DNA of 53,307 bases from Pirellulales bacterium (lineage in GTDB: Bacteria > Planctomycetota > Planctomycetia > Pirellulales > Thermoguttaceae): assembly GCA_020846145.1 (NCBI GenBank), contig JADLEL010000152.1, positions 1 through 53,307 of the forward strand, written 5' to 3'. Of this stretch, positions 18,370 to 27,300 are shown piece after piece. Made by a program: the position numbers and the translations under genes. The notes under the pieces are model-generated. The model saw only the letters and a list, made by a program, of their open reading frames with translations. It ran no database searches and was not told the DNA's origin. Numbering within the stretch: position 1 is the stretch's first letter; each line of letters starts with the position of its first letter.

Positions 18370-18485
18370 GTAGGACGGATTTCCAACCTGTCGTGTGGAG
18401 GAAAAGTTTCCAACCTGTCGCGAGTTAGGAGATTTTAAGCGGAATCCATCCCCGCGTCATAAGACAGGTTGGAAACCTGTCCTAC
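18370..18485. repeat. GTAGGACAGG-type palindromic repeat cluster
   Basis: Three related pieces occupy the intergenic space: a GTAGGACgGATTTCCAACC-type copy at 18370-18392, a half copy near 18406-18421 and an inverted copy (gacaggtt...cctgtcctac) at 18463-18485. Each contains the self-complementary core GGTTTCCAACC or its variant. Two further copies flank the MITE at 43860-44064. Confidence 0.8.
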
Positions 18486-18496
18486 CGGGAGTTTGC

Positions 18497-19459
18497 ATGA
18501 AAATATCCGTCGCACTATGCACGTATAACGGCGGCCGCTTTTTGCAAGCGCAGTTGGAAAGCATCGCCGCGCAGCACCGCCGGCCGGACGAGTTGGTCGT
18601 CTGCGACGATCGCTCGACGGACGATTCGATGGCTGTCGTGCGGCGGTTTGCCGCGGCCTGCGGATTCGAGGTTCGCGCGGAGGTGAACGAGCGAAACCTC
18701 GGTTCGACCCAAAACTTCAGCCGGGCGGTATCGCGGTGCCGCGGAGACATAATTGCGCTGGCCGACCAGGACGACCTTTGGCTGCCCAACAAACTGCGCC
18801 GGTTGGAAGGCGTTTTCGCCGAAGACGCCGGCGTCGGCGTGGCCTTCAGCGATGCGGCGCTCATCGACGATGCGGGCCGCCGGCTGCCGCGCGGTTTGTG
18901 GGAGTCGATCGCCTTCGACCGCCGGATGCGGCAGCAAGTCAACGGCGGCCGGGCCCTCGAAGTGCTCGTCAAGAGAAACGTGGCGACGGGTGCGTGCATG
19001 GCCTTTCGGGCGGAATACCGGGAGCTGCTGCTCCCGATCCCCGGCAAGTGGGTGCACGACGGATGGTTCGCTTTGTTGATCGCGGCGGTCGCGCCGTGCC
19101 GGGCGATCGCGGAGCCGCTGGTCGAATACCGGCAGCACGGCGGACAGCAGATCGGCGCGCGGAAGGAGAACCTCTATCGCCAATTTCTCCGCGGCATGCG
19201 GCAGAAACGCGACGATTTCGCGGCGATTTCCGAAAACTACGCGGAGGCCCGGCGACGGTTGGCGGCGTTTCGCTCACGCCTGCGGGACGACGGCGCGCTC
19301 AGGCTGCTGGACGAAAAAGCGGAACACTTCCGGGCGAAAGCCCTGATGCGGGAACCGCGAATTTGGCGGTATCCGATCATCGTCCGCGAATTGCTCCGCC
19401 GCCACTATGCCCGCTACTCCCGCGGCTGGCGGTCGATGGCCCAAGATTTGTTTATGTAG
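18497..19459 (+). CDS. Family 2 glycosyltransferase
   Basis: A 320-residue cytosolic or membrane-associated GT-A enzyme predicted to add a sugar to a growing glycan. The nucleotide-binding start is MKISVALCTYNGGRFL, followed by VCDDRSTDDS and the metal-binding stretch ALADQDDLWLPNKL (about residues 85-98). This ADQDD form is typical of rhamnosyltransferase-like GT2 proteins. I start at ATG 18497, with GGGAG 6 nt upstream; the frame upstream is translated repeat. It follows the exporter and precedes the initiating transferase by 21 bp. Donor and acceptor are unknown. Confidence 0.9.
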   Translation: MKISVALCTYNGGRFLQAQLESIAAQHRRPDELVVCDDRSTDDSMAVVRRFAAACGFEVRAEVNERNLGSTQNFSRAVSRCRGDIIALADQDDLWLPNKLRRLEGVFAEDAGVGVAFSDAALIDDAGRRLPRGLWESIAFDRRMRQQVNGGRALEVLVKRNVATGACMAFRAEYRELLLPIPGKWVHDGWFALLIAAVAPCRAIAEPLVEYRQHGGQQIGARKENLYRQFLRGMRQKRDDFAAISENYAEARRRLAAFRSRLRDDGALRLLDEKAEHFRAKALMREPRIWRYPIIVRELLRRHYARYSRGWRSMAQDLFM

Positions 19460-19480
19460 CATACCCAACGAAGTGCGTAC

Positions 19481-20986
19481 ATGTACTGGATTGTCCTCAC
19501 ATTTTTGATCGCCTTCTTCACCTCGATGGCGTTGACGGTCGCGGTGCGCGCGGCGGCCGTGCGTTGGGGCGTGGTCGATAAGCCCGACGGCGGACGCAAG
19601 CTGCATAGCGGCGCGGTGCCTCTGTGGGGCGGCGTGGCGGTCTATTTGGCGATGGTCGCGGGACTGATCGCGGCGAGTTTCGGCGCCTACGGGACCGGCG
19701 CCGAGTTCGCCAATCTGGCCCGCGCCGTGGCCGTGGCGGCGGGCTTCGTGTGCATTTTCGGCTGCATCGACGATGCCTTCAATCTTTCCGCCCGCGCGAA
19801 ACTCATGCTCCAGGTCTGCTCGGTCCTGCCGATCGTGATGGTAGGCTACTACATCGAGAGCGTGGTGGCCTTCGGCTACCGGATCGAGTTCGGTTATCTG
19901 GGCATTCCGATCACCGTGATCTGGCTCCTGGGCTGCATCAACGCCTTGAATCTGATCGACGGCATGGACGGCCTGGCCGCGGTCGTGGGCATGTCCACCG
20001 CGGCCATGATGGGCGTAATCGCCGCCAGCACGGGACTCGACCACGTGGCGATCATCGCCTTGGTCCTCGCGGGCGCGTTGGCCGGATTCTTCGTGCATAA
20101 CCGGCCGCCGGCGCGCATTTTCCTGGGCGATTCGGGCAGCATGGTCATCGGCCTGGCCGTCGGCGTGTTGGGAATGCAAGGCGCGCTGAAAACGTCCGCG
20201 ACGCTCTCGATCACCGCGCCGGTCGTGGTGATGACCTTGCCCATGTTCGACATCGTGCTCGCCGTCGTGCGCCGCAAACTGACCGGCCGCCGCCTCGACG
20301 TCGGCGACCGCGAGCACATCCACCATCGATTGCTCGACCGCGGTTTGAGCCAATGGCAAGTGCTGTGCATCCTCGGCGCGCTGTGCCTGACGACCGGCGC
20401 CGCGGCCACCGCGGCCACGATCTTCCGCAAGGATGCCTTGGCCTGGATCACTTCCCTGACCCTCATCGTGGTGATGATTCGCATGAAATTCTTCGGCTAT
20501 CACGAATTCGATTTGCTGCGTCGGGCGGCGCTCGGCCGATTGGCCGCGCTGGTGCGGGCATTCGGCCGGTTGCGCGGGACCGAAGCGCAACATGGCATCG
20601 TATCGGGCGATTATCCGCTGTTGGCGGCCTGGGAGGCGCTCATTGGCGAAGTGCGGCCCAAGGGCGTCCGCCGCGTCGATCTGCGGCTTGCCAGCGGACC
20701 GATCGAAGGCCGCCGCTATTGGCGCGATTCCCTCGAAAACGGGGACGAGTGCCATTGGTCGGTCTCCGTTTCGGTGCAAAACCGCGACGGCCGCGCCTGC
20801 GAACTTCGCGCCGACGGATTGGAAAAACCCCGCAGCGAGCGGGAAATCGAGTTGTTGACGGGCCTGCTGCGGACCTTCGGCAATCGCGTTTTCGAACTCG
20901 TCGAAGACACCGACGTGCTGCCCCTGATGGATGAAATCCGCATCATTCCCTCGAAGCCGAAGATGCCGCAGCGGAAAGCCGCTTGA
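19481..20986 (+). CDS. WecA/TagO-like undecaprenyl-phosphate sugar-1-phosphate transferase with C-terminal extension
   Basis: A 501-residue polytopic membrane enzyme of the MraY/WecA superfamily that starts glycan synthesis by moving a sugar-1-phosphate (commonly GlcNAc) from UDP to undecaprenyl phosphate. Signatures: CIDDAF (Asp97, Asp98), NLIDGMDGLA (157-166), FLGDSGS (214-220) and the HIHHR loop (279-283). The membrane core ends near residue 345. The last 150 residues form a soluble domain (LRLASGPIEGRRYW..., SEREIELLTGLLRTFGNRVFEL) that is an extra compared with E. coli WecA. The ATG at 19481 matches the family start. It lies in the glycan operon 21 bp after a GT2 gene. A WecG/TagA homologue, which acts on the product of such enzymes, lies at 50.3 kb. 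Confidence 0.93.
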   Translation: MYWIVLTFLIAFFTSMALTVAVRAAAVRWGVVDKPDGGRKLHSGAVPLWGGVAVYLAMVAGLIAASFGAYGTGAEFANLARAVAVAAGFVCIFGCIDDAFNLSARAKLMLQVCSVLPIVMVGYYIESVVAFGYRIEFGYLGIPITVIWLLGCINALNLIDGMDGLAAVVGMSTAAMMGVIAASTGLDHVAIIALVLAGALAGFFVHNRPPARIFLGDSGSMVIGLAVGVLGMQGALKTSATLSITAPVVVMTLPMFDIVLAVVRRKLTGRRLDVGDREHIHHRLLDRGLSQWQVLCILGALCLTTGAAATAATIFRKDALAWITSLTLIVVMIRMKFFGYHEFDLLRRAALGRLAALVRAFGRLRGTEAQHGIVSGDYPLLAAWEALIGEVRPKGVRRVDLRLASGPIEGRRYWRDSLENGDECHWSVSVSVQNRDGRACELRADGLEKPRSEREIELLTGLLRTFGNRVFELVEDTDVLPLMDEIRIIPSKPKMPQRKAA

Positions 20987-20989
20987 AGA

Positions 20990-21165
<176 letters not shown>

Positions 21166-21170
21166 CCAAA

Positions 21171-22016
21171 ATGCGACCAAAATCCATCATCCCGATCCGC
21201 CCGGACCTCGATATCGCGGTCGTCTATACCCACGAACGCGATCTGATGCCGAAGCTGCTGTCGTCGCTGGCGGCCTCGGGCGACGGCTTGCGGATGCGGT
21301 TGCTGCTGATCGACAACGTCTCTGCGGAGGGCGGCGACGAGTATCGGCGATACTTCCCCGATACGATCGTCATGCGCAACGAAAAGCGGCTGTTTTACGG
21401 GGCCAACTTGAATCGCGCGATCCGCGCCTCGACCGCCCGCTACCTCTTGATGCTGAACACCGACATGTTTTTCGATCCGCCCGAACAGTGTCTCGCGCGG
21501 ATGATCGAGTTCATGGACGAGCAGCCCGATTGCGGCATTTCGGGTTGTCGGCTGTACCGTGGAGACGGCGAGTTCGCCTTCCCTGCCCGGCGCTTTCAAA
21601 CGCTGCCCCTCATCTTGGCGCGGCGGTTGGGGCTTGCCCGCCTATTGCGGAATACCGTCGATCGCCATTTCTACCGCGAACGCTCGATCCACGAGGCCTG
21701 GCCGTGCGATTGGCTGTCGGGCTGCTTCATGCTGGTTCGCCGCGAGGCCATCAACGACGTCGGCTTTCTCGACGAAGGATTCGTGAAGTACTTCGAGGAT
21801 GTCGATCTCTGCCTGCGCATGGCCCGGGCGGGCTGGCGCGTGATGTACAATGGCGGAACCTACGGCTATCATCTCGAGGAGCGCGGGAGCAAACGCCTCT
21901 TTTCGGCCGATGCCCGCCGGCATCTGAAATCCTACTTGCATTGGCTCTGGAAATGGGGCTTTTCCCCCGAACATCAAGCCGCCGCCGCCCCCGCCGCCCT
22001 CCGCCGCGCGGCGTAG
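21171..22016 (+). CDS. Family 2 glycosyltransferase (rhamnosyltransferase-like)
   Basis: A 281-residue GT-A fold enzyme. Features: LDIAVVYTHERDLMPKLLSSL and LLIDNVS at the nucleotide-binding end, NEKRLFYGANLNRAI, the DxD-type metal motif LMLNTDMFF (about residues 97-105), and the acceptor-side hallmark CDWLSGCFMLVRREAINDVGFLDEGFVKYFEDVDLCLRM, typical of rhamnosyl/GT2 families. It is the last gene of the glycan operon. The start ATG 21171 lies directly after the heptamer array with no ribosome-binding site visible, so translation may depend on the upstream structure. The sugar is unknown. Confidence 0.9.
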   Translation: MRPKSIIPIRPDLDIAVVYTHERDLMPKLLSSLAASGDGLRMRLLLIDNVSAEGGDEYRRYFPDTIVMRNEKRLFYGANLNRAIRASTARYLLMLNTDMFFDPPEQCLARMIEFMDEQPDCGISGCRLYRGDGEFAFPARRFQTLPLILARRLGLARLLRNTVDRHFYRERSIHEAWPCDWLSGCFMLVRREAINDVGFLDEGFVKYFEDVDLCLRMARAGWRVMYNGGTYGYHLEERGSKRLFSADARRHLKSYLHWLWKWGFSPEHQAAAAPAALRRAA

Positions 22017-22027
22017 CCGCAACCAAT

Positions 22028-22114
22028 CGTTTAGCCCGGTGCCAACGGCGACGGCGGGTGGAGTTTTCCAGCGCCCCTTTAATCCCGCCGTCGCCGTTGG
22101 CTCCGGGCTAAACG
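22028..22114. repeat. Large inverted repeat (TTTAGCCCGG type)
   Basis: Arms at 22028-22058 and 22084-22114 are near-perfect complements (CGTTTAGCCCGG... and ...CCGGGCTAAACG) around a 25-nt spacer, beginning 12 bp after the last glycan-operon gene. It could end the operon's transcript. The rest of the gap to 22387 is AT-richer and should hold the promoter of the BON-domain gene. Confidence 0.85.
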
Positions 22115-22387
22115 AAAAACATTGAGGAATTCCCCTCAATCCTGAGAACTAATGGCATGGCGATTTTATAAATAGCGACTTCCTGAGTGATCTATAAAAA
22201 GTCTATTACTCACCAAAAAAACCTGTCTAACACCTTTTATTTGCCATACTATCCCCAAATCGTGTACGATAGATGTTAAGTGGATCGGGGGATTGCCCAG
22301 TTATCGCGTAACTTCCCTGCGTTTCCGGTGTTGAAACGGTATCGGGCGCATCGGTGCGGTAATAAAACCTCTTGCGGGAGGAATTCC

Positions 22388-23179
22388 ATGAAAACCATTG
22401 CAATTTTTTGGCTGACCCTGGCGTTTTTTGCCGTCGCTTGGGATGCACAGGCACAAATGTTTACACCGCGAAGTTCGAGTTCGAGCATGGGCAACTCCGG
22501 CTTGGGCAGCATGGGAATCGGTAGCACGGGCATGGGAAGCATGGGCATCGGGAGCACGGGCATGGGGATGGGAAGCATGGGCATGGGAAGCATGGGAACG
22601 GGGATGGGCATGGGAAGCATGGGTACGGGCATGGGAATGGGCGGCACGGGCATGGGTGGAATGAGCGGCTTGGGCGGCATGACGAATCGGCAGAATAGCG
22701 GATTCATCGGCGCCAACACCAATGCCAATCAATTCATCGGCGCCAACCAGTCGGGAATGCAAGGGATGGGAATGAATCGCCAGAATTTCGGCGGCATGAG
22801 TCAATTCGGAATGGGCGGCAGAATGGGCCAGAATCAATTCGGCATGGGCATGAATAACGCCTTCGGCATGCAGAATAATCAAAGGCAGCAACTGGTTACG
22901 GCTTCGCGACTCGCTTTCGAGGTCCCCCTCCGCGCTTCCGCCGCCGTCAGTACGTCGATGAACCGGCGCCTTCTGGAGGCGTGGGGAAACCGTAGTTTGT
23001 CGCCGCTCCAGGCGTCGCTGCAGGGCCGAACCCTGATCCTGAAGGGGACGGTTGCCACGGAGCACGATAAGTCGCTGGCTGAGAAAATGATGCTCTTGGA
23101 GCCGGGAATCGACCGAGTCCAGAACGAATTGGTGGTTGGTGCGCCGGATACTGCGGGACCGAAGAGTTCGCCGAATTAA
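22388..23179 (+). CDS. Exported Met/Gly-rich protein with C-terminal BON domain
   Basis: A 263-residue exported protein. ATG 22388 has GGGAGG 6 nt upstream and opens a signal peptide (MKTIAIFWLTLAFFAVAWDAQA, about 22 residues). Residues 35-100 are tandem low-complexity repeats of GMGSMGTG type; residues 100-175 are Asn/Gln/Met/Gly-rich. The final 75 residues form a BON-like domain (LSPLQASLQGRTLILKGTVATEHDKSLAEKMMLLEPGIDRVQNELVV). BON domains bind membranes or ligands in envelope proteins and occur beside secretins. Its 3' end overlaps by 233 bp the 3' end of the convergent lipoprotein gene. The Met-rich part could bind soft metals, but that is speculative. Confidence 0.84.
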   Translation: MKTIAIFWLTLAFFAVAWDAQAQMFTPRSSSSSMGNSGLGSMGIGSTGMGSMGIGSTGMGMGSMGMGSMGTGMGMGSMGTGMGMGGTGMGGMSGLGGMTNRQNSGFIGANTNANQFIGANQSGMQGMGMNRQNFGGMSQFGMGGRMGQNQFGMGMNNAFGMQNNQRQQLVTASRLAFEVPLRASAAVSTSMNRRLLEAWGNRSLSPLQASLQGRTLILKGTVATEHDKSLAEKMMLLEPGIDRVQNELVVGAPDTAGPKSSPN

Positions 23180-24005
23180 TCCCCGCCGCGTCCGGCTGCC
23201 GCGTCGCGGGCGAATTTGGCGCGTTCACCGAATTCGCCGCTCCGTGGGGCGCCGCGTTCGGCGGAGTGAAATTGCCGCCTACGTTCGCATTCTGGCCGAG
23301 CCTCGGCATCGTCGTCAATAAGCTCGAAGGCGGCACGGCGATGGTCGTGGTGGTGATGCTCCGCGGCTGGCCGCTTGGGGCTTCTCTTCCCGAATCATTG
23401 GGATTCATCGGCGCCGCGTAGCTTGCGGGCTGGATGGCGTCGTTTCCTTGCCCTAAGGCGGGCAAGTTCGATTTTTTCGCCAGATCTTGGATTTTTCCGG
23501 GCAAAATGTGCCGGGTCTGCTCGCTCACGACCACGCTCCCCTTTTCGGGCGTGAAGCGAACGATGAGACTGACTTCCTTTTGCTCTCCGCCGGCCTCGTC
23601 CCAAGGAATCCACACGCTGTAAGAATGCCCCAATTTCGACTTGCTGTAATGCGTGGCGAGTTGGTCCTTGGTGAAGACGAATTTTCGGTCGGGCTTTACG
23701 TTGTTGGGATCGCGATTCTTCTCGTCGAAGGCGTAAACGGTCAAGGTTCCCTCGATCTTGATAGGCTCTTTTTTCCCCTCTCCATAAAAGATCAACCGTC
23801 CGCCGAATCCGCGCACGGGAGCCTCGTTGCCCTGATAGAGAATGGTATCCGTCCAGTTGGCGACTACCTGGCTGGGCATTCCCGGCTTTTCGTCGGCAAT
23901 CGTGAACGGCCAGACATCCGGCTTTTTCAGGCTCATCGAAGTGCAGCCCGTGAGGATGGTGAGCAACAAGGGAAGGACGACGACCGAGAGATGATTTCGA
24001 GACAT
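22947..24005 (-). CDS. Lipoprotein with proline-rich tail, secretin neighbour
   Basis: A 352-residue lipoprotein. Start ATG 24005 gives a lipobox LTGC (Cys19-20 region) after MSRNHLSVVVLPLLLTIL. Residues 30-175 form a compact domain (VVANWTDTILYQGNEAPVRGFGGRLIFYGEGKKEPIKIEGTLTVYAFDE...VSLIVRFTPEKGSVVVSEQTRHILPG), seen in planctomycetes without a known function. The C-terminal half is Pro/Ala/Ser/Asn-rich and ends AGSSTY. The last 77 codons are antisense to the BON-domain gene. It follows the secretin gene on the same strand, separated by two heptamer arrays. It could act as a pilotin-like partner of the secretin, an inference from position and lipidation only. Confidence 0.82.
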   Translation of the reverse strand: MSRNHLSVVVLPLLLTILTGCTSMSLKKPDVWPFTIADEKPGMPSQVVANWTDTILYQGNEAPVRGFGGRLIFYGEGKKEPIKIEGTLTVYAFDEKNRDPNNVKPDRKFVFTKDQLATHYSKSKLGHSYSVWIPWDEAGGEQKEVSLIVRFTPEKGSVVVSEQTRHILPGKIQDLAKKSNLPALGQGNDAIQPASYAAPMNPNDSGREAPSGQPRSITTTTIAVPPSSLLTTMPRLGQNANVGGNFTPPNAAPHGAANSVNAPNSPATRQPDAAGINSANSSVPQYPAHQPPIRSGLGRFPAPRASFSQPATYRAPWQPSPSGSGFGPAATPGAATNYGFPTPPEGAGSSTY

Positions 24006-24039
24006 GATAGTTCCCACTTTATTGTGAGGGAAAAAGCTC

Positions 24040-24165
24040 AAATTTCAAATTTCAGATTTCAAATCGGATATTTCAGATTTCGAATTTCAGATTTCAAATT
24101 GGTAATTTCAGAGTTCAAATTTCAGATTTCAAATTTGAAATTTCAAATTTCAAATTGCAAATTGA
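24040..24165. repeat. AT-rich heptanucleotide repeat, 18 units
   Basis: Eighteen consecutive 7-nt units in strict phase, mostly AAATTTC, AGATTTC, GAATTTC or AAATTGN. The array starts 35 bp upstream of the lipoprotein ATG, in the leader between secretin and lipoprotein. Its AT-rich composition contrasts with the GC-rich genome. Confidence 0.93.
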
Positions 24166-24207
24166 ACAAAGGCAAATTGGCGTTTCTGCGCATTTTGGAA
24201 TAAGCCC

Positions 24208-24319
24208 CTCTCCCCTCTCCACTCTCCCCTCTCCACTCTCCCCTCTCCACTCTCCCCTCTCCACTCTCCCCTCTCCCCTCTCCACTCTCCACTCTCCACT
24301 ATCCACTCTCCACTATCTA
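24208..24319. repeat. CT-rich heptanucleotide repeat, 16 units
   Basis: Sixteen consecutive 7-nt units (CTCTCCC or CTCTCCA, with CTATCCA and CTATCTA near the end) in exact phase from 24208 to 24319. The last unit contains the TAG stop codon of the secretin gene (24313-24315). It is separated by 42 bp from the unrelated AT-rich array. Confidence 0.95.
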
Positions 24320-27300
24320 AAAACCGTCGCTTGCGTCGAGGGATAACTCGGCGGGGCATCGTAATAAATGGGCGCTGCGACGCGATCGTTCCGCGGATCG
24401 GAATTCGCGGCAGCGGGCCGTTCGTAAGTCGCCGGCTGCACCGGGGGCAAACTGACCGGAGGCCGATAACCGGCCGGCTGAACGGCCGGCGGCGGTCCGC
24501 TCGGTCCGGGAGGCATCGGCCGGGCGGGTATCGCACTCGTCCCATTCGCCGGCGGCGGCAGCGCCGGTTCCGGCGGAAGCGGCGGCATCGTCCCATTTTC
24601 GCCGCCCGGCTGTTGCAGTTTGAGCGGCGGTTGGCCGTTCGTCGGCATATTTTGCGGTTGCGGGGGCTGTACGCTTGGCGCGGGGTTCCGATTTCCGTCC
24701 GGCGCGGGAATCGGTTCCGGCACTTCGGGCAAGGGGCGTTTCGCCGCCCGCGGATCCAGATCGGGATAGACCGTCGGCGTTTCCTTGTCCGACCATTCGC
24801 CGTTGCGCTGCCGCAGGCTGTTGTCGCCGGTCAGTTGAATGACGTCGGCGAGGCACCAATTCATGCGCGACGTTTCCATTTTCCTGACCGCGTCGGCGTC
24901 GGCTTCGCTGCGGATGACGTGCGGCGTCATGATGATCAACAATTCCTTCTTCGTGTTCTGTACGCTGTCGTAGCGGAACAATCGGCCCAGGTAGGGCACG
25001 TCGCCCAGCCAAGGCACTTTGCGGTGAATTTCCGATTTGGTTTTGGTGATCAGCCCGCCGAGGACCACCGTTTGGCCGTCCATCGCGCTCACTGTGGTTT
25101 GAGCTGTGGTCAAATCGAAAATCGGGGCGGTAATGACCTCACCATTAACGGAAGTGATCGGAACCCCCGCACCTGGATCAATAGCCGAATTTTGTGCATT
25201 GAGTTCCATTACTACGACATTATCTGGGCTAATTCTCGGCCTTACCTGAAGCTGCAATCCGACCAATTGCTGGGATGTTGTGGTTGTTTGAGTGGCTGCA
25301 GCGGTAGCTGTACCCGTTACCGTCGGTACTTGTTTACCGGAAAAAACGAGCGCCAATTGATTATCGAGCGTTTGAACTTGTGGACGACTGAGTATTTCCA
25401 ACCGGTCGTTTTCCTTCAGCGCGCGGATCAGCACGCTCACGCTCTCGCTGGAGGCCGAAAACGTGAAACCGCCGAATCCCAAGTTGCTGTTGGTGCGGCC
25501 CACGGCGAAATTCGACGTGCCTTGGGAGCCTACCAACGGCGCATTGGCGATGCTGCCGTTGCCCAACGCCTGGCCGATGAAGTTGTAACCGGGCACGCCC
25601 GCCGCGCCCGCCGCCGCGTTCGCCACGCTGCGGTCGAACAAGATGCCGTCCTGCAAGCCCATCTCCACACCTAGCTCTTCATTATCGGTCAAGGTGACTT
25701 CAGCCAGAAGTACCTGGATCATCACCATCGGTGGCCGGGCGTCGATCTGCTCGATCATGAGCTTGATGTCGTCGTAGTAGCGCGGCGTAGCGCTGACGAT
25801 CAGATTGTTGCTCACCGATTCGGGCACCACGATCACCTCTTGCTCGACCAAGGCGAAAGCGCTGAGCACGCCGCCCTGTTGAGACTGCATCTGCTGCACC
25901 TGCTGCAGATAAGTATTGATGGCCTGGCCGACTTCCGGGGCAGGCGAGTTTTTCAGGCGGTAAACGAAGTTTTTCCGATTGCGGATGTCGCTGCCGTCCA
26001 ACCGCAGCAAAATCGCCTCGATGATCGACAAATTGCTCGCGTCGCCGGAAGCGATGATGCTGTTGGTGCGGGTATCGGCGGCCAGGCGGACGGGGATCAA
26101 CGCCTCGCCCCCTTCCAAGACGACCGCTTGCTGGTTTTGGCCGAACGCGCCGCCGAATCCGCCGAATCCGCCGCCGCCCCCGGTGGTTCGCTGCTGGCTG
26201 GCGGGCGTGAACAGCATTTGCAGCATTTGCATCAGCGCGGAGGCGTCGCCGTGGTCGAGCGTAAAGACCTTGATTTGGGCTTCGGCCAGCGGCAGGCGGT
26301 CGAGTTCGTGGATCAAGGTAACGAGCAATTCCATGCTCTCGGCGGGAGCCGAAACGACCACCGCGTTGGCCCGCATGTCGGCCGTTACCCGCACGTCGGT
26401 GAGGATCCCCGATTCCCAGATCCGCTTGTTCTTGCCGTCGATCTTGAGGAACCGCAGAATGGCCGACTTTTGGTCGGGCGTGGCGACCGCGGTCTGTTGT
26501 TGTTGCTGGATGCCCCCGAAAACCCCCGTTTGCGTTTGTTGCGGGACGTATCCCTTCACGTTGAAGGCGTATTGGAGGATTTGCACCAGTTCGCTGGCCA
26601 GCGTGTTTTCGAGCTTCACGATTTGGACCTCGTTCACCATCGGGCTGGTGGAGGTGTCCAACCGCGCGACGAGGGCGGCGATTTCGACCATGTCGCGCGG
26701 CCCGGCTTGAACGACCACCGAGTTCGAGCGCACGTCGGCAATGGCGACGACGCGGGTGCTCAAGCCGACGCCGGCATTGGCGCGGCCGTTGTAAAAGGAA
26801 TCCACCGCGGTTTGCACCGAAGCGGCCGTCGCGTGCTTGAGCGGAAAGACGCGGAATTCCGATTCCGGCGAAACGTGCGTATCGAGCTTCTCGATCAGAT
26901 CGATCGCCGTTTGCACGTTTTCCTTGCGGCCGACCAACAGCAGCGCGTTCGGCTTGACCAAGGGCGTGATGCTGACGGTCCCCTGACGCTGATAGTAAAC
27001 GTCAAGGTAAAGTTGGTTGACCAGCGCAGCCATCGCTTCGCAGTTGACGTTCGCCAGGGGCTGAATGAGGATCACCGGCTCGGTGATTTTGCTCAGTTTC
27101 TCGATTTGCTCGATGATCGCCGCGACCTGCTCGATGTCTCTTTTTTTCCCGCGAATCACGATCACGTCGAGACCTTCGAGCATTTCGACCTGCACCGTGC
27201 CGCTCAATCCGCTCGTTTCGCCTTCTTTCCCGGCTTCGGGCCGCGGCGCGATTTGCGGCTCTCCCGCAGGCGTCCCTCCGGGCGCGATGGGAGGCTGCGC

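Noticed and set aside
16476..18413. 645-codon minus-strand frame across the polysaccharide exporter genes
   Set aside because: Antisense to two clear ABC transporter genes. Its translation includes the heptamer array (ISNLKSQ repeats) and has no family features.
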